From the NCBI GenBank assembly GCA_022496805.1, contig CM040103.1, positions 10,682,001 through 10,746,000 of the forward strand: 64,000 nucleotides of DNA, in the 5' to 3' direction. Positions 32,906 to 48,922 of this stretch are shown here, in pieces. Source of the stretch: Pohlia nutans (lineage: Eukaryota; Streptophyta; Bryopsida; Bryales; Mniaceae). Under the pieces are notes generated by a model. That model searched no databases, was not told the DNA's origin, and was given only the letters and a program-made list of their open reading frames with translations. Within the stretch, counting starts at the first letter, position 1. Every line of letters starts with the position of its first letter. A program made the position numbers and the translations under genes.

Positions 32906-33797
32906 TAAATTTAAAAAAATTAAGTTGTTTCAAAGTTACATCAAATTTCAAGTGTATGACTTTATGTCATCTTTGAACAACACATTTTTTGCCTTTGTTA
33001 TAATAAAGGATATTTTGATCCAAGTTTCTAAGCTCGTTTACATTCATAACAATGAAATTATTGATTGAAGGGAACAAAATTAATCCATATGTAAAAAAAT
33101 ATTAATCTATTATAATATCATGTCTCTTTTGAATATTGACTTTGCACTAAAATAGGTCACATCTTCAATATGCACAAGTTTTGTAAGTTTACTTTTTCAA
33201 AACAACTTCAAAGTGGTGTAAAATGTGGTGCTGCAAAGTTGCTATGATAATATGTTTTGTATTAGGTAGACCTCGCTACCCATCGTCTTGAGACAAACTA
33301 TCTCCAACATATTCTTCATTCACCATGGTTTTTTAGGTCATCATTGTTATTAGAATGTTTTGTGAATGTCCATGAAGTCATGTATGGGTTTTTAGTGTGC
33401 ATTTCTGCATATGTTGGAATTCTTATTTGTTTACTATGAGATGTAAAGGAGCCAAAAATAATACATCTTTAGATAGTCAAAACTCTTGCAACTCTTGGGG
33501 TGACATGTTGAGTATGTGAAGAGGAAGGTGAAAAGAAGTGTTAGTATTCAAAGATTAATAAGTTAACACACATTAGAAGATGACCAATTATTATTTGAAA
33601 TGGTTTTGTGTTGAATCCATGTTAAATCTAATACAAATCCTCTTAAAACTAATCTGATTGCGTTAAACCTAACAAAGATTCAACACAAAACCATTTCACA
33701 CACAATGGTTGGTTGTCTTTTAGTAACGAGGTTAGATAATCATTTAAACTTTCATTTGAACAATGAAGAGGACAATATTGGATTTCACACTTGCTAT
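32906..33797. other. AT-rich sequence with a foldback segment
   Basis: An inverted pair (GGTTTTGTGTTGAATCCATG near 33600 and CAACACAAAACCATTTCACA near 33680) forms a hairpin around 33560-33720. No gene was seen. Confidence 0.5.
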
Positions 33798-34373
33798 TTA
33801 ACCCCTAAACGTCCTCATCTATGTCCAGTTTAGGCAGTTTTGCAAAGATGCATTATAAAATGCAATTAATATGAATATTTAGAACTTGATGTATGAATAA
33901 AAGTTATACATTTTTTATTTTAGATTCTATCTATACGGTTAGATCTATGACTGCTATCACTAATCTTTTTTTATAAATTTTGAAACATAAAATAAAAAAT
34001 TATTTTGTAATTCAATTACGAATAAGATATTGACAATATGTGGATGAAATTTGTTGTGATGGGTTATAGTGTAGTACTTTAGGTGTAGTGATTTTTGGAG
34101 ATTTTTTGGATGCTTGATTTTAATAGTGTTTTTTTCAAGAACACTTTTAGACCAAAATCTTCAAGATTTTTGGTGAAACACTACAACACAAAATGAGGCA
34201 TAATTTTTTCAAAAATTATTTACTTTTTGATCGAATCACACATACATGAAGCTAACTTCCCATAAAAAATTCAGTAAAAAAATCACACCACAAAAAGTGC
34301 ATGACAGATGAGAAAATACGGATGAAATCTGTACATCAGGCCAAAAACGCCTGCTTGGGCAGTTAGGGGTTAA
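33798..34373. mobile_element. TTAA-type MITE family D, copy 2 (complete)
   Basis: 576 bases; TTAACCCCTAAACGTCCTCA at the left and GGGCAGTTAGGGGTTAA at the right, TTAA intact at both ends. Length matches copy 1 (577). Confidence 0.85.
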
Positions 34374-34967
34374 ACAAGTTCCTAAAAAGTTGAACTAAAA
34401 CTTTATATAACTAGGTTAGACCAAGAAATTAGTTCTTTTAAGGTCAATAGCATTCTCAATAGGTTAATGCCAACATTTTTTTTAAGAGCAATAACCCTTT
34501 TGTTGTCCTTGTTTCATTAGAGAATATTCGAAGGATCATAATTATCTATCTATATAGGATATTGAGCCCTTCAATAAATTAATTATAGAGAGATGTATTC
34601 AAATATCACCAATGATTTTTTTAGTCAAGAAGCAGTTTAGCATTTTTGCTACTTTATTCATGCTTGAAGAACAATATAGGCTCCTATTATGATTTTTTCA
34701 TACTAATATATATGTGCTATCTAGGTGCTATTTAGGTAATACTTGGATAATACCTAGGTTTAAAGACCCTAAAGATCTTGACTCCATGTAGGAAATTTGG
34801 CTATTTTTATTTTATTTTAAAAACCCTTTGTTTTAATGAGCCTGCCCAAATTTTATGTAGCAAATCGGCTAAAGTTGGCAACAAAAAATCATTGAATATC
34901 ACTATATCGTGCTCATATTCAGCGGCCCTCTCACCAACCCTAAATTTTCAACTTTGTAGAAAGCTTA
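34374..34967. other. AT-rich intergenic sequence, no gene seen
   Basis: No protein-like frame or clear repeat end was found apart from short duplicated words (GGTGCTATTTAGGTAATACTT). Confidence 0.4.
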
Positions 34968-35195
34968 AGGTAGGAGCACCTAAAACCAACATTGCACCTA
35001 ATTGCGACAAAATCTAGACCGTGCAATCATTTTAGGACGCAAAATAATCTAGGCATATCCTAGAACCCTTATTGTATGTTGACCAAAATGATAAGCTATT
35101 TATGGTCTACCTAGATTTACATTCTAGAATGACCATCACACCTAGATCCTGTCGCAATTAGGTACAAAGTTGGTTTTAGGTGCTCCTACTTTAGT
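34968..35195. mobile_element. MITE with TAGGAGCACCTAAAACCAAC ends
   Basis: TAGGAGCACCTAAAACCAAC at 34971 and GTTGGTTTTAGGTGCTCCTA ending near 35190; next inward, GCACCTAATTGCGAC pairs with GTCGCAATTAGGTAC. A compact hairpin element about 220 bases long. Confidence 0.85.
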
Positions 35196-35310
35196 AAAGA
35201 TCCAGGGAAGACAGAAAGGTAAAGATCGTCCTGAAACGAAAAGAAAAAGTTCCTTCACTAAAGAAAAGTAACGAAAAGAAAAGCCACTCAGAAAGAAAGA
35301 AATCCAGCGA

Positions 35311-35385
35311 ACCCTTTATCCTCACTACGGTACTCAAAGCTTGGGATTGTGTAGCTGCAAATTCTTCTTCTGACGATCCGGCCAT
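35311..35385 (-). CDS. Possible first exon of a divergently transcribed gene (weak)
   Basis: A minus-strand ATG at 35385 gives MAGSSEEEFAATQSQALST, which is acidic and Ser/Gln-rich like many plant N-termini, before the frame becomes low complexity. A GT (ACC-GTAGTGAGG) could be a donor. No continuing exon was found; the MITE at 34968-35195 lies just downstream. It may be a truncated gene, or simply leader sequence of the oppositely oriented ZNF330 gene. Confidence 0.2.
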
Positions 35386-36281
35386 CGAATTGCATTAGGT
35401 TTTCGGGCTATGGCGATGCGAGCTTCTTGAGAATCTAGTTCAGCTGCTCTACACTTGAAGGAGAACACCTAAAACCCTAAACTGCACATTTAGGTTTGAA
35501 ACAGACCTTGGACTAGAGTTTCAGCCCTTTTTTTTGAATTTTCTTCAAGCTCATCTGCTGTTTCTCTTTTTTTTTTATCATTTTCTTCATGTGAGAATTC
35601 CTTTGGTGTACACGAGCCAATTTTATTGAGATCAGATTGTTTCCTCACTCAATGTATGATGGTTTCTTACAGTAGACAACTCCATTTTTACTTAAAGATT
35701 AGGGTTAGCTTACTCCCAACTTGTGAATTGAAGGCCAACTGGAAGAGATGAGTCGCTGTTATCAGATCTTAGAGTGAAGAATTTCTTGTTTTAGGTTTAC
35801 GATTGTTGGACTGTGAGCTGAATTCTGCGCATTTCCCAGATTGCGTTTTTGGTAGGGAGAAACCTACATTATAGAGCTTTAGGGTTTTTCCCAAGCCTTT
35901 TTAATTTCTTCGAGGTTATTGTTTAACATTGAAATTTGCATTTGGTGAGGTTTATTTGATCAGAATTTGAAGTTAGAGATTCTGTTTACAAACATTTCTG
36001 ATTTTAGGGTTTCTGATTGTTGGACTGTGAGCTGAGTTCGGCTCATTTTCGTTTTGGTAGGGAGACGCTGTGCTTGAGCTACATTATAGAGCGTTAGGGT
36101 TTGTCCCAAGCCTTTTTGTTTCTTCGAGGTCATGTGCTGTTGTTGTTTAGCATTTTCGTCATACGAGATTTGGTTTATTTGATCAGAATTTGAAGAGAGA
36201 GCTTCTGTTTACATTTCAGAGTCAAGCGTTTCTGATTTTAGGGTTTCTGATTGTTGGAATGTGAGCTAAGTTGTGCTCCTC

Positions 36282-36752
36282 GGGGTGCACTCTACATTAT
36301 GTTTGAGAATCACCTGCGTTCATGACCCTTCTAAAAACCTTGTATGTCTAAAAACCTTTGTATACAGATCTATTCTGTCCTAAATATACGTTCAATGGAA
36401 GTTCACGTTAACCCCTAAAGGACCATAAGGCCACCAGGTGGCTCCTGTTTTTTTTATAATTTTGAGTAGCTTTTATATAGATTCTTTTGTGTTAACTTTT
36501 AATTTTTAATTTATTCGACCTATGTAATATTCTTCACTAATTCCACTGATATAAAATTTGATCCCATTCAAATTATAATTATCACAATATGATTGTTTAA
36601 ACTTGTCATTTTAAAACCATGAATCCTTGGTCCTTTAGGGGTTAATATTTTCAACTTCAAACATGTCTATTGTATGTATACTTTGTACGGAAATGTTCAA
36701 ATCAATACCCCTTTTGTGCACTCATGTATACAAATTTAACAAAGTGCACCCC
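36282..36752. mobile_element. MITE with GGGGTGCACTCTACATTATG end, carrying a nested MITE
   Basis: Left GGGGTGCACTCTACATTATG, right inverse AGTGCACCCC. A second copy without the nested insert is at 61302-61559. In this copy a family A MITE (36408-36645) is inserted at TTAA. Confidence 0.8.
36408..36645. mobile_element. TTAA-type MITE family A, complete and nested
   Basis: TTAACCCCTAAAGGACCA at the left and CTTGGTCCTTTAGGGGTTAA at the right, TTAA intact at both ends. Comparison with 61302-61559 shows an insertion with one TTAA unit per side, supporting TTAA as target rather than mere TIR. Confidence 0.88.
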
Positions 36753-36834
36753 TGGGTTATGTTCATTTTCGTTTTTGGTAGGGAGACGCTGTGCTTGACC
36801 TAAATTGTGAGGTGGATTGAGAGAGTTGGGCACG

Positions 36835-40806
<3,972 letters not shown>

Positions 40807-41068
40807 GAGTTCTTAGCTCATTTTGAGCACTTCTCTCTCTTTATTACAAGGTGATCTAATAATATTTCGAAGATGAGAATCCTTACCTCTTCACGCAATA
40901 AATGCAGAGTAGCTTATTACAGTAGTATTTTTCATCGTGTTACCGTCCTAGGTTGACCTTCTGATTTGAATTCTGTTTCAAATGGTGCAGCTTTAGGACT
41001 TTGAAAACTCCCTTTGCGTGACTCGCTGTTCCTACCATTACATTGGGATCCTGTGCAGTGCAGTACCC

Positions 41069-41165
41069 AAAAAGGGTGTTGTTTTGACATACTTTAGTGT
41101 CAACAGAAAACCATTTTCTGACACTAAAGTGTTGAAAAGCGTGTCGAAAACAACACCCTTTTTTT
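41069..41165. mobile_element. Hairpin repeat downstream of ZNF330
   Basis: AAAAAGGGTGTTGTTTTGAC / GTCGAAAACAACACCCTTTTT with inner ACTTTAGTGTCA / TGACACTAAAGT. About 97 bases. Confidence 0.8.
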
Positions 41166-42427
41166 GATAGTGGAGAGGTACTCCTGTTTCTGCCATTGTC
41201 TTGAACTATTGAATTGGCAGTACTAGTGGATATTTTCTAAGAAGTAGTTTAAGCTTAATGGGTGTCAGACCTCGCTTGATTGTGCAGTGAAGGTGAAGTC
41301 ACAGCGGTGGTTACCACCAATCTTGGGTGGATCATTCCACACTCGAAATGGATTCATAATTTTATTTGAAAAGACAGTCAATTCATGCACTCAAAAGGTG
41401 GTGCACTGAAATGTACACGGCACCGGTTTCGCTCCAAATGATCCTTACGTGGATATGTTAAAGGGAATTAAATTCTTCACTCCAAAGTGGATAAGTGGAT
41501 AAGATAAGACCAAAGTCGTCAAAATGGGATTGTGACAATTTTGGGCAGGTTTCATTGACTTAACATTTTTGAATTCTTTTTTTGAAATTTTATAAAACTT
41601 TGTTTCACGAGATTTCGATAATTATTGCAAAAGTTATGAAGGTTTGAAGTTATTGTGTGTTTTTATTTTTAACACACGAATTGCATTTCTGCAACTTGAG
41701 GTGATTTTTCCAATCAGATTTCACAACCAAGAATCAATCCGCCAACTTGTCTCCATTTGGTTTAGGTACTTTACCACCATCACCTTGGTAGTTTAGGGTC
41801 AATTACTATTATTTCATGTTTTGAGGTCAATTTAAAAAAAATTCAAATTTTTATTTATTTTTTGACTTAAAAAAGTTCTTTGCGTAGAATTTGTTAAAAT
41901 GTACAAAGATCATAACATTTAATAGCATGCATTGTCTCTCTAGCAGATGGTGTGGGATATTCCACACCCAACAATACTTCATCCGTAGCTAAGTGGACAG
42001 GTGGAAGCTCATCGTGATGAGCAGAGTGCATGAAGGAGAGGCAAGAGTGCATGAAGGCTACTGAATGTTAGGAATGGTTTGAATCATTCCATAATTATTA
42101 ATGAGGTGAAAAATATAAGGAGTATTGTTTTGCAGATAGTGGATGGGAAGAATCTCTTAGAAAAATATAACATAGAAGATTTTTTTTTAAAATTTCAATA
42201 TTCACGGTTTTTACATGTACAGTACAGCAGTGTAATATATGAGGGGTACCAAAAAGTTAAATAACAGACATAATTTAACGTATGAGGACGGTTGGATATG
42301 TCCAAATGAGCTACAGTAGTTGCCGCATATGAAGCAGAACTGGAGCTCCTATTGGACGCATGTTTTTTCTCTCTCACTCATTCCTTTCCGAGCTTGCTTG
42401 CAAATTGTTGTCAATGTTCTTTCGAAC
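41166..42427. other. No gene seen
   Basis: Repeat-like words AGTGGATAAG and GGATCATTCCACACTCGAAATGG / GGGATATTCCACACCC suggest old elements, but I could not define ends. No coding frame shows family similarity. Confidence 0.4.
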
Positions 42428-43235
42428 TTAACCCTTTACCGCCCAGGGTGGTTCTGGAGAAACCACCTTTTTCTGGGTGATGTTTCTTTAAATCTATCTC
42501 TGTTGAAATTAGGGGTACTATTAATAGTATCCAACCGTACGAATGTAAGCATAGCTTAATGAAACAAGTCTCAGTTAAATCTTGGTAAGATCGGACTGTT
42601 GGATTGGAAGATTATAGTATATCTTTGAACCGTATAATGCACACTCAAAAATGAGATTTCGGGGGGTGTGTGACTTCAAGGTTGAATAGAATTTGGATTA
42701 AATTTTCAAAAATAAAAGTGAAGATGTTCAGCAATGACTTGTGTCAACACCTCTTCATTGCAATCTTTCATGTCAAGAATAGACTCATACATAATTATTG
42801 TGAATTTTATAAGTGAAAGTGACTTATCCGTGTACGGTTTAGAACAAAATTTATACGTTCAAATAAGAAAGGAGTTAGTATAGTGATCAAGATCAGACTA
42901 CATACACTAATGGAACATGAACAAGAGAACACAAACCAAAAAGAAAAACGAGAGAACAAACTTCCAATCTCTAGAAATACAACATAGTACATATGCTGTA
43001 TTTGTAAGTATTTGCTGTATTTTGAGGTATTTGCAGTATTTTGGTGTTTTGTACATAGGTATTTGGATATCTAGGAAAGTCGGATTCCAAATTTTCTTTT
43101 TGCATCATCTCCAGAATCAAAAGTTACACATCTGAACTTCAGACACTATACTGAGATGGTTCACAGATTTTCCAGAATTTCATTTTCCAGTGATCTAGTG
43201 ACCACTTAGTGGTTGCCTGGGCACTAAAGGGTTAA
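42428..43235. mobile_element. TTAA-bounded element, 808 bases
   Basis: TTAACCCTTTACCGCCCAGG at the left and CCTGGGCACTAAAGGGTTAA at the right. Next inward GGTGGTTCTGGAGAAACC has a loose match in TGACCACTTAGTGGTTGCC. No coding capacity. It fits the TTAA superfamily but with CCCTTTAC ends. Confidence 0.7.
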
Positions 43236-44390
43236 CTAAATAATTCATAAGGTTCTTTAGCAGTTGCGAGATCACACTCTTTTGGATCTATGGATCTATA
43301 GTCCGGAAATCATCAAGGTTCTACAGTATTCTTTTATTAAAAATCTAGAAAGTGTCAGGGAGTATGGACTCAATGGACTATCCATTGGCGAGAAGCAACC
43401 GGCTCAATCTTAGTTGAGTTTAACTCATACGACAAAATCTTGTATTCTGAAATCCCTTATGCTATTCCCTAACATAACATGGCTAGAGTCGGAGGTGAGT
43501 ATTACAAGGGCTAAAAAGCCTTATGTTCCCTTCACGTGTCAATGGTGCTCATGCTGACCATGAAAACATCCGATGTCGGTTGCAAGCGTGCAGACACCCA
43601 AAACCACCACTTTTTTCTACCGAAAATGGTTCCCACTATTGCACTCATCAAATTTGATAGTTTCTTGTTCGTAAGTGAAAGAGAATTTCAAGTTTTCAAT
43701 GCACCGAAGAAATGTGTTATTTGGATACTCTATGCGAAAGTTACAAAGGATCAAAGTTTATTTATTTATAACTTTTTTCTCATTTTTTTTTCTAGAAATT
43801 TAGTTAAGTTAGAATGCTCCATGTTTTTCAAAATTTTCCTACGAATTTGCCTAAAATTCTATTCAAACTAAAATAATTAGTAGGTACTTTTTTGTCCATC
43901 CTGGGAGTAGACTACAATAATAACTTCAATAGAAGTGGATATTGGCTAAGGAGATGTACAATGGGTGAAGATGGCACATTTGGGTGTCCTCACTTTAAAC
44001 TTAGTCTACTTTTTAGTACTAATTTGCAAGAGGATTAAACTTTATCGTGATGTTGTTCGGTTCTTTAGAGTATTCCCACCAATCAAGGTTGTTTCTATTT
44101 TATTTTGGTTGAGAGCTCATATACTAGTTTTGACCTCAATGTGGTCATTTTCGTTGGTATTCACAAATAAAATTCAAGCTTTAAGTAGTTTTGGATGGCA
44201 AAAGTTGGATGGCAAGGATCTTCTAAAAACAAATTGGGATGTTAGCTTTATAGTAAGAGTTTTTAAGATATCACATCTCATCATATAAAATAAAACGTCA
44301 AGATGTGATATGAAAGAGATCTTAGTGCACAAGCCAACCTCACAATATTTGCGCCTTAGTATAAGAATTGCCTATCTTCCTAGAACCTAA

Positions 44391-44437
<47 letters not shown>

Positions 44438-45072
44438 GGAATATTTTACCCTTTTTTTTTGTTTTTTCTAAAGTTTAAAAAAAAAAAAAAAAACAAAGGA
44501 GATTCAAAGAAGTTGACAAGGAAAAATTCAAAGGAGTTAATTCTTAAATGTCTAATCATGAAAATTCTGCATGATGCACATAATTACAGTCACTTCCCTC
44601 ATGGATGAATGGGTTTTTGGAGTGTGTTTTTATTTTTATTTTTTTACATGAAAATTTCAAGTAGTTATGTTTACATAAGTAAAGTCAAATTAAGAAGAAA
44701 ATCAAAATTGACTTTACTATGCTCTTTCATTCCATGTGAGCTTTCATTTTGATAAAAAAAAAATTCAAACTTTTGAGCTATAAAACGTGCACTAAATCCA
44801 TTCTTTGAAGTTTGCTTGCAAATGAAAGTTGTAGGTGATGACTTTTTCATGACATACCATTTAGTAGCTAGTGCTACCGTTTTGCCTTGCGTCCAATATG
44901 CCTTCCTCATCATCATTGATCACTCATCAATAGCTACCTTTTTTTCCTAGGTAGAGGTGGAAATTTAGGCGATTGGCAGGCATGCATGGTAGCAACAAGG
45001 AGGGAGGAAGAGAACCCATGTGTTTTACATTCATTCCTTTCATGTATGAAAGACCTTAACTCGAGGGATGGA
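43236..45072. other. AT-rich sequence, no gene; AT microsatellite and a small hairpin
   Basis: An inverted pair (AGTTTTTAAGATATCACATCT at 44258 and ATGTGATATGAAAGAGATCTT at 44302) makes a small hairpin. An (AT)n run is at 44395-44433. Nothing else supportable. Confidence 0.5.
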
Positions 45073-45240
45073 TGGAAAGGCAGGCCACACACTGGCTACT
45101 AAATGTTATAATGAATGAAAATACAGACCTCACACTGGCTACTGAATGTTATAATGGATAGAAGGGCAGTCCAAACATTGGCTACCGAATGTTATAATAG
45201 ATAGAAAGGCAGACCACACATTGGCTACTGAATGCTATAC
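45073..45240. repeat. Tandem repeat, about 54-base unit, four copies
   Basis: Units contain AGGCAG(G/A)CCACACA, (T/C)TGGCTAC(T/C)(A/G)AATG and TTATAATG(A/G)AT. Confidence 0.8.
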
Positions 45241-46515
45241 ATGTCTTTCACATTTTTCTCTAAAACCAAGTACCACGTGAGATAAAAAAAAATTGAACAA
45301 GGTAGGATAAAAATTTGGAATTTAGTTTTGCAAAAAGGTATCTTTATGACGCATTGGATAATATTTCTGACAAGGATGGGATTCCGTCAGGTCAAGAATG
45401 TTACGCTGCCTTTTGAGATCATTACGCTCCTTCGTATTTGCTAGACACGCAAACTTTTCAGCACATGTAAAGCTTCCGCCCAGGAGAAATTTTCTGCACT
45501 TTGAGTTTTTTTTCTTCGCCATGTGATGATAGCTGGTTGTTTAGAAAACGGACAGTGACAGAATGGACGCACAGGTGACCTTTGTTTAAAATGTGCGTCA
45601 CGTACCCTGTCACAATGTAATTATAACTCTTACACGAGTGGAGTACATGGGTGATCACGCAACGGGAAGCAACCGGTTCATGGGAGTTGTGAATGTTAAG
45701 GAATCCCGTGAAGTGAGTTTCAATTTTGCTACGCTTTTCCGTACAATCACGTCAATTGGAAAAAGCAATTAAAAGAAAGTTAGGTTATTGGAGATGTTTC
45801 AACTCACAATACATTTGGATGTTACAAATTCTTTTCCCATACACAGTAGAAACACCGTCTGCATAGACTACACTAAAATCATCATATATTGTGGGTGGAT
45901 AATTGTTGTGGGTAGGTTTATCCGTTTGGAAAAATCTCTTTGAAAATTTTCATCAAATTTGGATGAATTTCATCACAATGTATTGGAAAAATTGATTATA
46001 AGTGTGGTTGTTCAAAAATATTGTCGACCACAATATAGTGTAGTAAAGAAACCAATTGGAAAACCCCTCACAATGAACTAGACTAGTTGTGGTTCTTTTT
46101 GGACATGCCTTCTCTAGTTTACGCATGAAGTGTTTCTACTCGTGCAATACTGACGTAGCGTTGTTGTACAAGTTGTGATGAGTAAATTAATTATTTTGGT
46201 GTCACATAAACTATTTTATGAGTTATAGCCAATGTCTATGTGATAGACAGAGCAAAAGATTTTTTTTCAAATTAAAAATAAATAAAAAGTTTGTGTGAAT
46301 GTACATACATTTAGATGAATAAATGTTGTTTTATTTGGAATCTAGAGATTCATAGATGTAAATAGCTTCACCACTCTCAGTGAAGATTGTAATATATATT
46401 ATCTTAGAATAGTAGAAAACAAAAAAAGTCGAGATACGCGATCTATCCTTAGTCTTTTAACCGACAATCTTCTTAAGCATGTGAAGATTCACTTTTTAGA
46501 ACCATGTTTGTATTT
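45241..46515. other. AT-rich intergenic sequence, no gene seen
   Basis: A minus-strand open frame at 45322-45522 (66 codons, Lys/Cys-rich) has no recognisable feature or neighbouring exon, so I do not call it. Confidence 0.4.
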
Positions 46516-47042
46516 CAAACTCCTAAATGGCTGATTGACCATTGTTTGGTCAGACCAAACAACAGTGACTGTCCTTGGTCAAAAAATGACATTTTTTGAG
46601 TTTTTTTCGAAATTGGAGGTAGAGATCATGTTTTAGTGTTGTTTACTGCAATATTGAGGTTTACTAAGAAATTTTTCAAAACAAACACCTCAACAATGTC
46701 CTAGTGTTATAAAATTTTCTATTTCAAGAAATTGATGATGTTCTCCCCTTTGAAATTTTTTCTTTTTAAAATTTTAGAATAGAATGTTTAGTTTTAATTA
46801 ATCATACCAAATCTCAAATTTTAAAAACAAAAATTATAATTTTGGTGAATATTAAATGGTAAATGCTTCAAAATTCATTAAGTGAGTGTCAAACATTTTT
46901 TGAAAGATTGATGGTACAGATAATTACTAAACATCATGCTTCTCATTTTCTCTTTTGAACCAATCTTCATCAAAATTGTAGAAGTAACATTTTATAGCAC
47001 ATCTAGGTTTTTCTCTTACCCCCTTTGTCATTTAGGGGTTAA
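46516..47042. mobile_element. TTAA-type MITE family E, copy 1
   Basis: CTCCTAAATGGCTGATTGACCA at the left (left TTAA mutated) and TTGTCATTTAGGGGTTAA at the right. Internal words AGTGACTGTCC, TTTTAGAATAGAATG, GATAATTACTAAACATCATG shared with copy 2. Confidence 0.8.
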
Positions 47043-47096
47043 ACCTTACAAGAAAAATCATGTTCTCATCTTGTCAAATTTCATTAGTTTCCTATA

Positions 47097-47645
47097 TTAA
47101 CTCCTAAATGACCGATTGACTATATTATGGTCATAGCACAAATAGCAGTGATTGCCCATAGGCAGGAATGACATTTTTCAAGTTTTGATTTTTTGTTTAA
47201 ATTAGGGATCGAGATCATGTTCCAGTGCTTTTTGATACATTTCAATTGCAACATTGAGGTTCACTAAGGAATTTTTCGAAGACAAAGATCTCAATATTGT
47301 CCTAGTATTATACAATTTATTATTTTGGGAAACTAATGATATTCACTCATTTGAAATTTTTTCCTTTTAAAATTTTAGAATAGAATGCCTAGTTTTAACC
47401 AAACTTACCAAATTTCAAATTATAAAACTAAAATTTGTAATTTTGATGAATTTTAAATGGTAAATACTCTTAAATTCATTAAGTGAGTATTTAAAACTGT
47501 TTTTGGATGTTTGACCGTACGGATAATTACTAAACATTATGCTTCTCATTTTCTTTTTTGGACCAAAATTCATCGAAGTTGCAGAAGTAACATTTTATAA
47601 CACATATAGGTTTTGCCCTCATCCCCTCTGTCATTTAGGGGTTAA
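47097..47645. mobile_element. TTAA-type MITE family E, copy 2
   Basis: TTAACTCCTAAATGACCGAT at the left and CTGTCATTTAGGGGTTAA at the right; same orientation as copy 1, 55 bases apart. Confidence 0.85.
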
Positions 47646-47820
47646 AGCCTACATTTCAAAAATTATGTCTTAATTCTACTTAATGACAATATTAAGTAAG
47701 TGATGATTTACTTTTTGAAGCAAGTTTGTTAGATTTGTATTTTAATCTATAAGGAAAAGTCATGTTTTTATGTGATCAAACTTCATTAGTTTCCTTCAAT
47801 AAAACATAAATTTCACTACT

Positions 47821-48850
47821 TTAACCCCTGCATGTCCTTACCACTCTCTAAATTTGGCAGTTTTGCAAAGACACATTATAAAATGCAACTAAGAGGGATA
47901 TTTTGAACTTGATGTATGAATGAAAGTTGTACATTATGAATTTTAGATTCTATCCATATCGTTAGATCTGCAAATAAGAAATCGATAATTTGTGAATGAA
48001 ATTTGTTGTGAGAAATTGAAATGTAATACTCTAAGTGTAATGACTTTTGGAGATTTTTTGGCTGCTTGATTTTACGAGTTTAGTTTTTCACGATCACATT
48101 TAGACTAAAATTTTCAGGGCAATAATAAGCTTGGGGTACCACTTTTTGGACACACTAATTAGGTTATTTTTGTTTAAAACCTCCAAAGTTTGCCTAATTT
48201 GCTCATTTTGATCAAGTAAAAAGACCCTAAAATGAAAAAAAAATCCTGAACCTCAATGGAATCAAAATGTATATGTTCAAAGAGTTTATATTAAAAAATT
48301 TAATTTTTTTAGATCCATTCATAGATGTGTAAAAAAATGCTGAATTTTGGGATTTGCAAGCTACATAGTGCACAATTCATTAATTTTTTTTAATGATAAA
48401 ATAAATTATTTTGTACTCTACACAATTAGATGTAAGGTCATATTCAAAAATAATATTAATTTAATTTAATTTTGATATTTCATTTGCTTGATTTCAGGGA
48501 TTCTAGGTGATTGGGACATAACTTACTTTTTCAACTAAAAAATAAAATAAAATAACTTAAAAATCTTTGATTGTAATCAAATTTTTTTCCTTGATACGTT
48601 AGAAGTGTAGAAAACTAAAATCACATTTAATAAAGTCTTACTTTATTAAAATTAAAAAATATGTTTGTTTGACACACCAGCACATAGTGCAATTGTCCCA
48701 AAGACAGCTTTTTTGGGTACCCCAACCATACCATCACCCTTCAAGTTTTTTGGTGAATCATAACAATATGAAATGAGGCATATAAATTTCACAAATCATC
48801 CCTTTTTAATCGGATCACACATGCATAAAGCCAACATAGTAAGGTAACAC
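47821..48850. mobile_element. TTAA-type MITE family D, copy 3, split by a nested element
   Basis: Left part 47821-48116 (TTAACCCCTGCATGTCCTTA ... AGACTAAAATTTTCA) and continuation from 48748 (TTCAAGTTTTTTGGTGAATC) to about 48837 (ACATGCATAAAGCCAAC). The right end is lost. Confidence 0.75.
48117..48747. mobile_element. Nested MITE with GGTACC-containing TIRs
   Basis: Left GGGCAATAATAAGCTTGGGG, right inverse CCCCAACCATACCATCACCC (imperfect). The host sequence TTCA is duplicated on both sides (48113-48116, 48748-48751), matching an insertion into family D copy 3. The 4-base target and GGG/CCC termini do not clearly assign a superfamily. Confidence 0.7.
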
Positions 48851-48922
48851 ATGTATATTTGAGAGAGTTCTTGTTCGACTTTACAGTAACATCTCAGTGT
48901 ATCGTAATGAAGATATTTCATT

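Larger units (their letters stand above)
35786..36834 (+). repeat. Three tandem leader repeats upstream of ZNF330, third split by MITEs
   Basis: Units start near 35790, 36002 and 36237. Shared words are GATTGTTGGACTGTGAGCTGA, TTTTGGTAGGGAGA, CCCAAGCCTTTTT and TTTGATCAGAATTTGAAG. The third unit is cut after TGAGCTAAGTTGTGCTCC by the element at 36282-36752 and resumes with TCATTTTCGTTTTTGGTAGG and GGGAGACGCTGTGCTTGA, leading to the ATG at 36835. These may be alternative leader or promoter copies. Confidence 0.7.
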
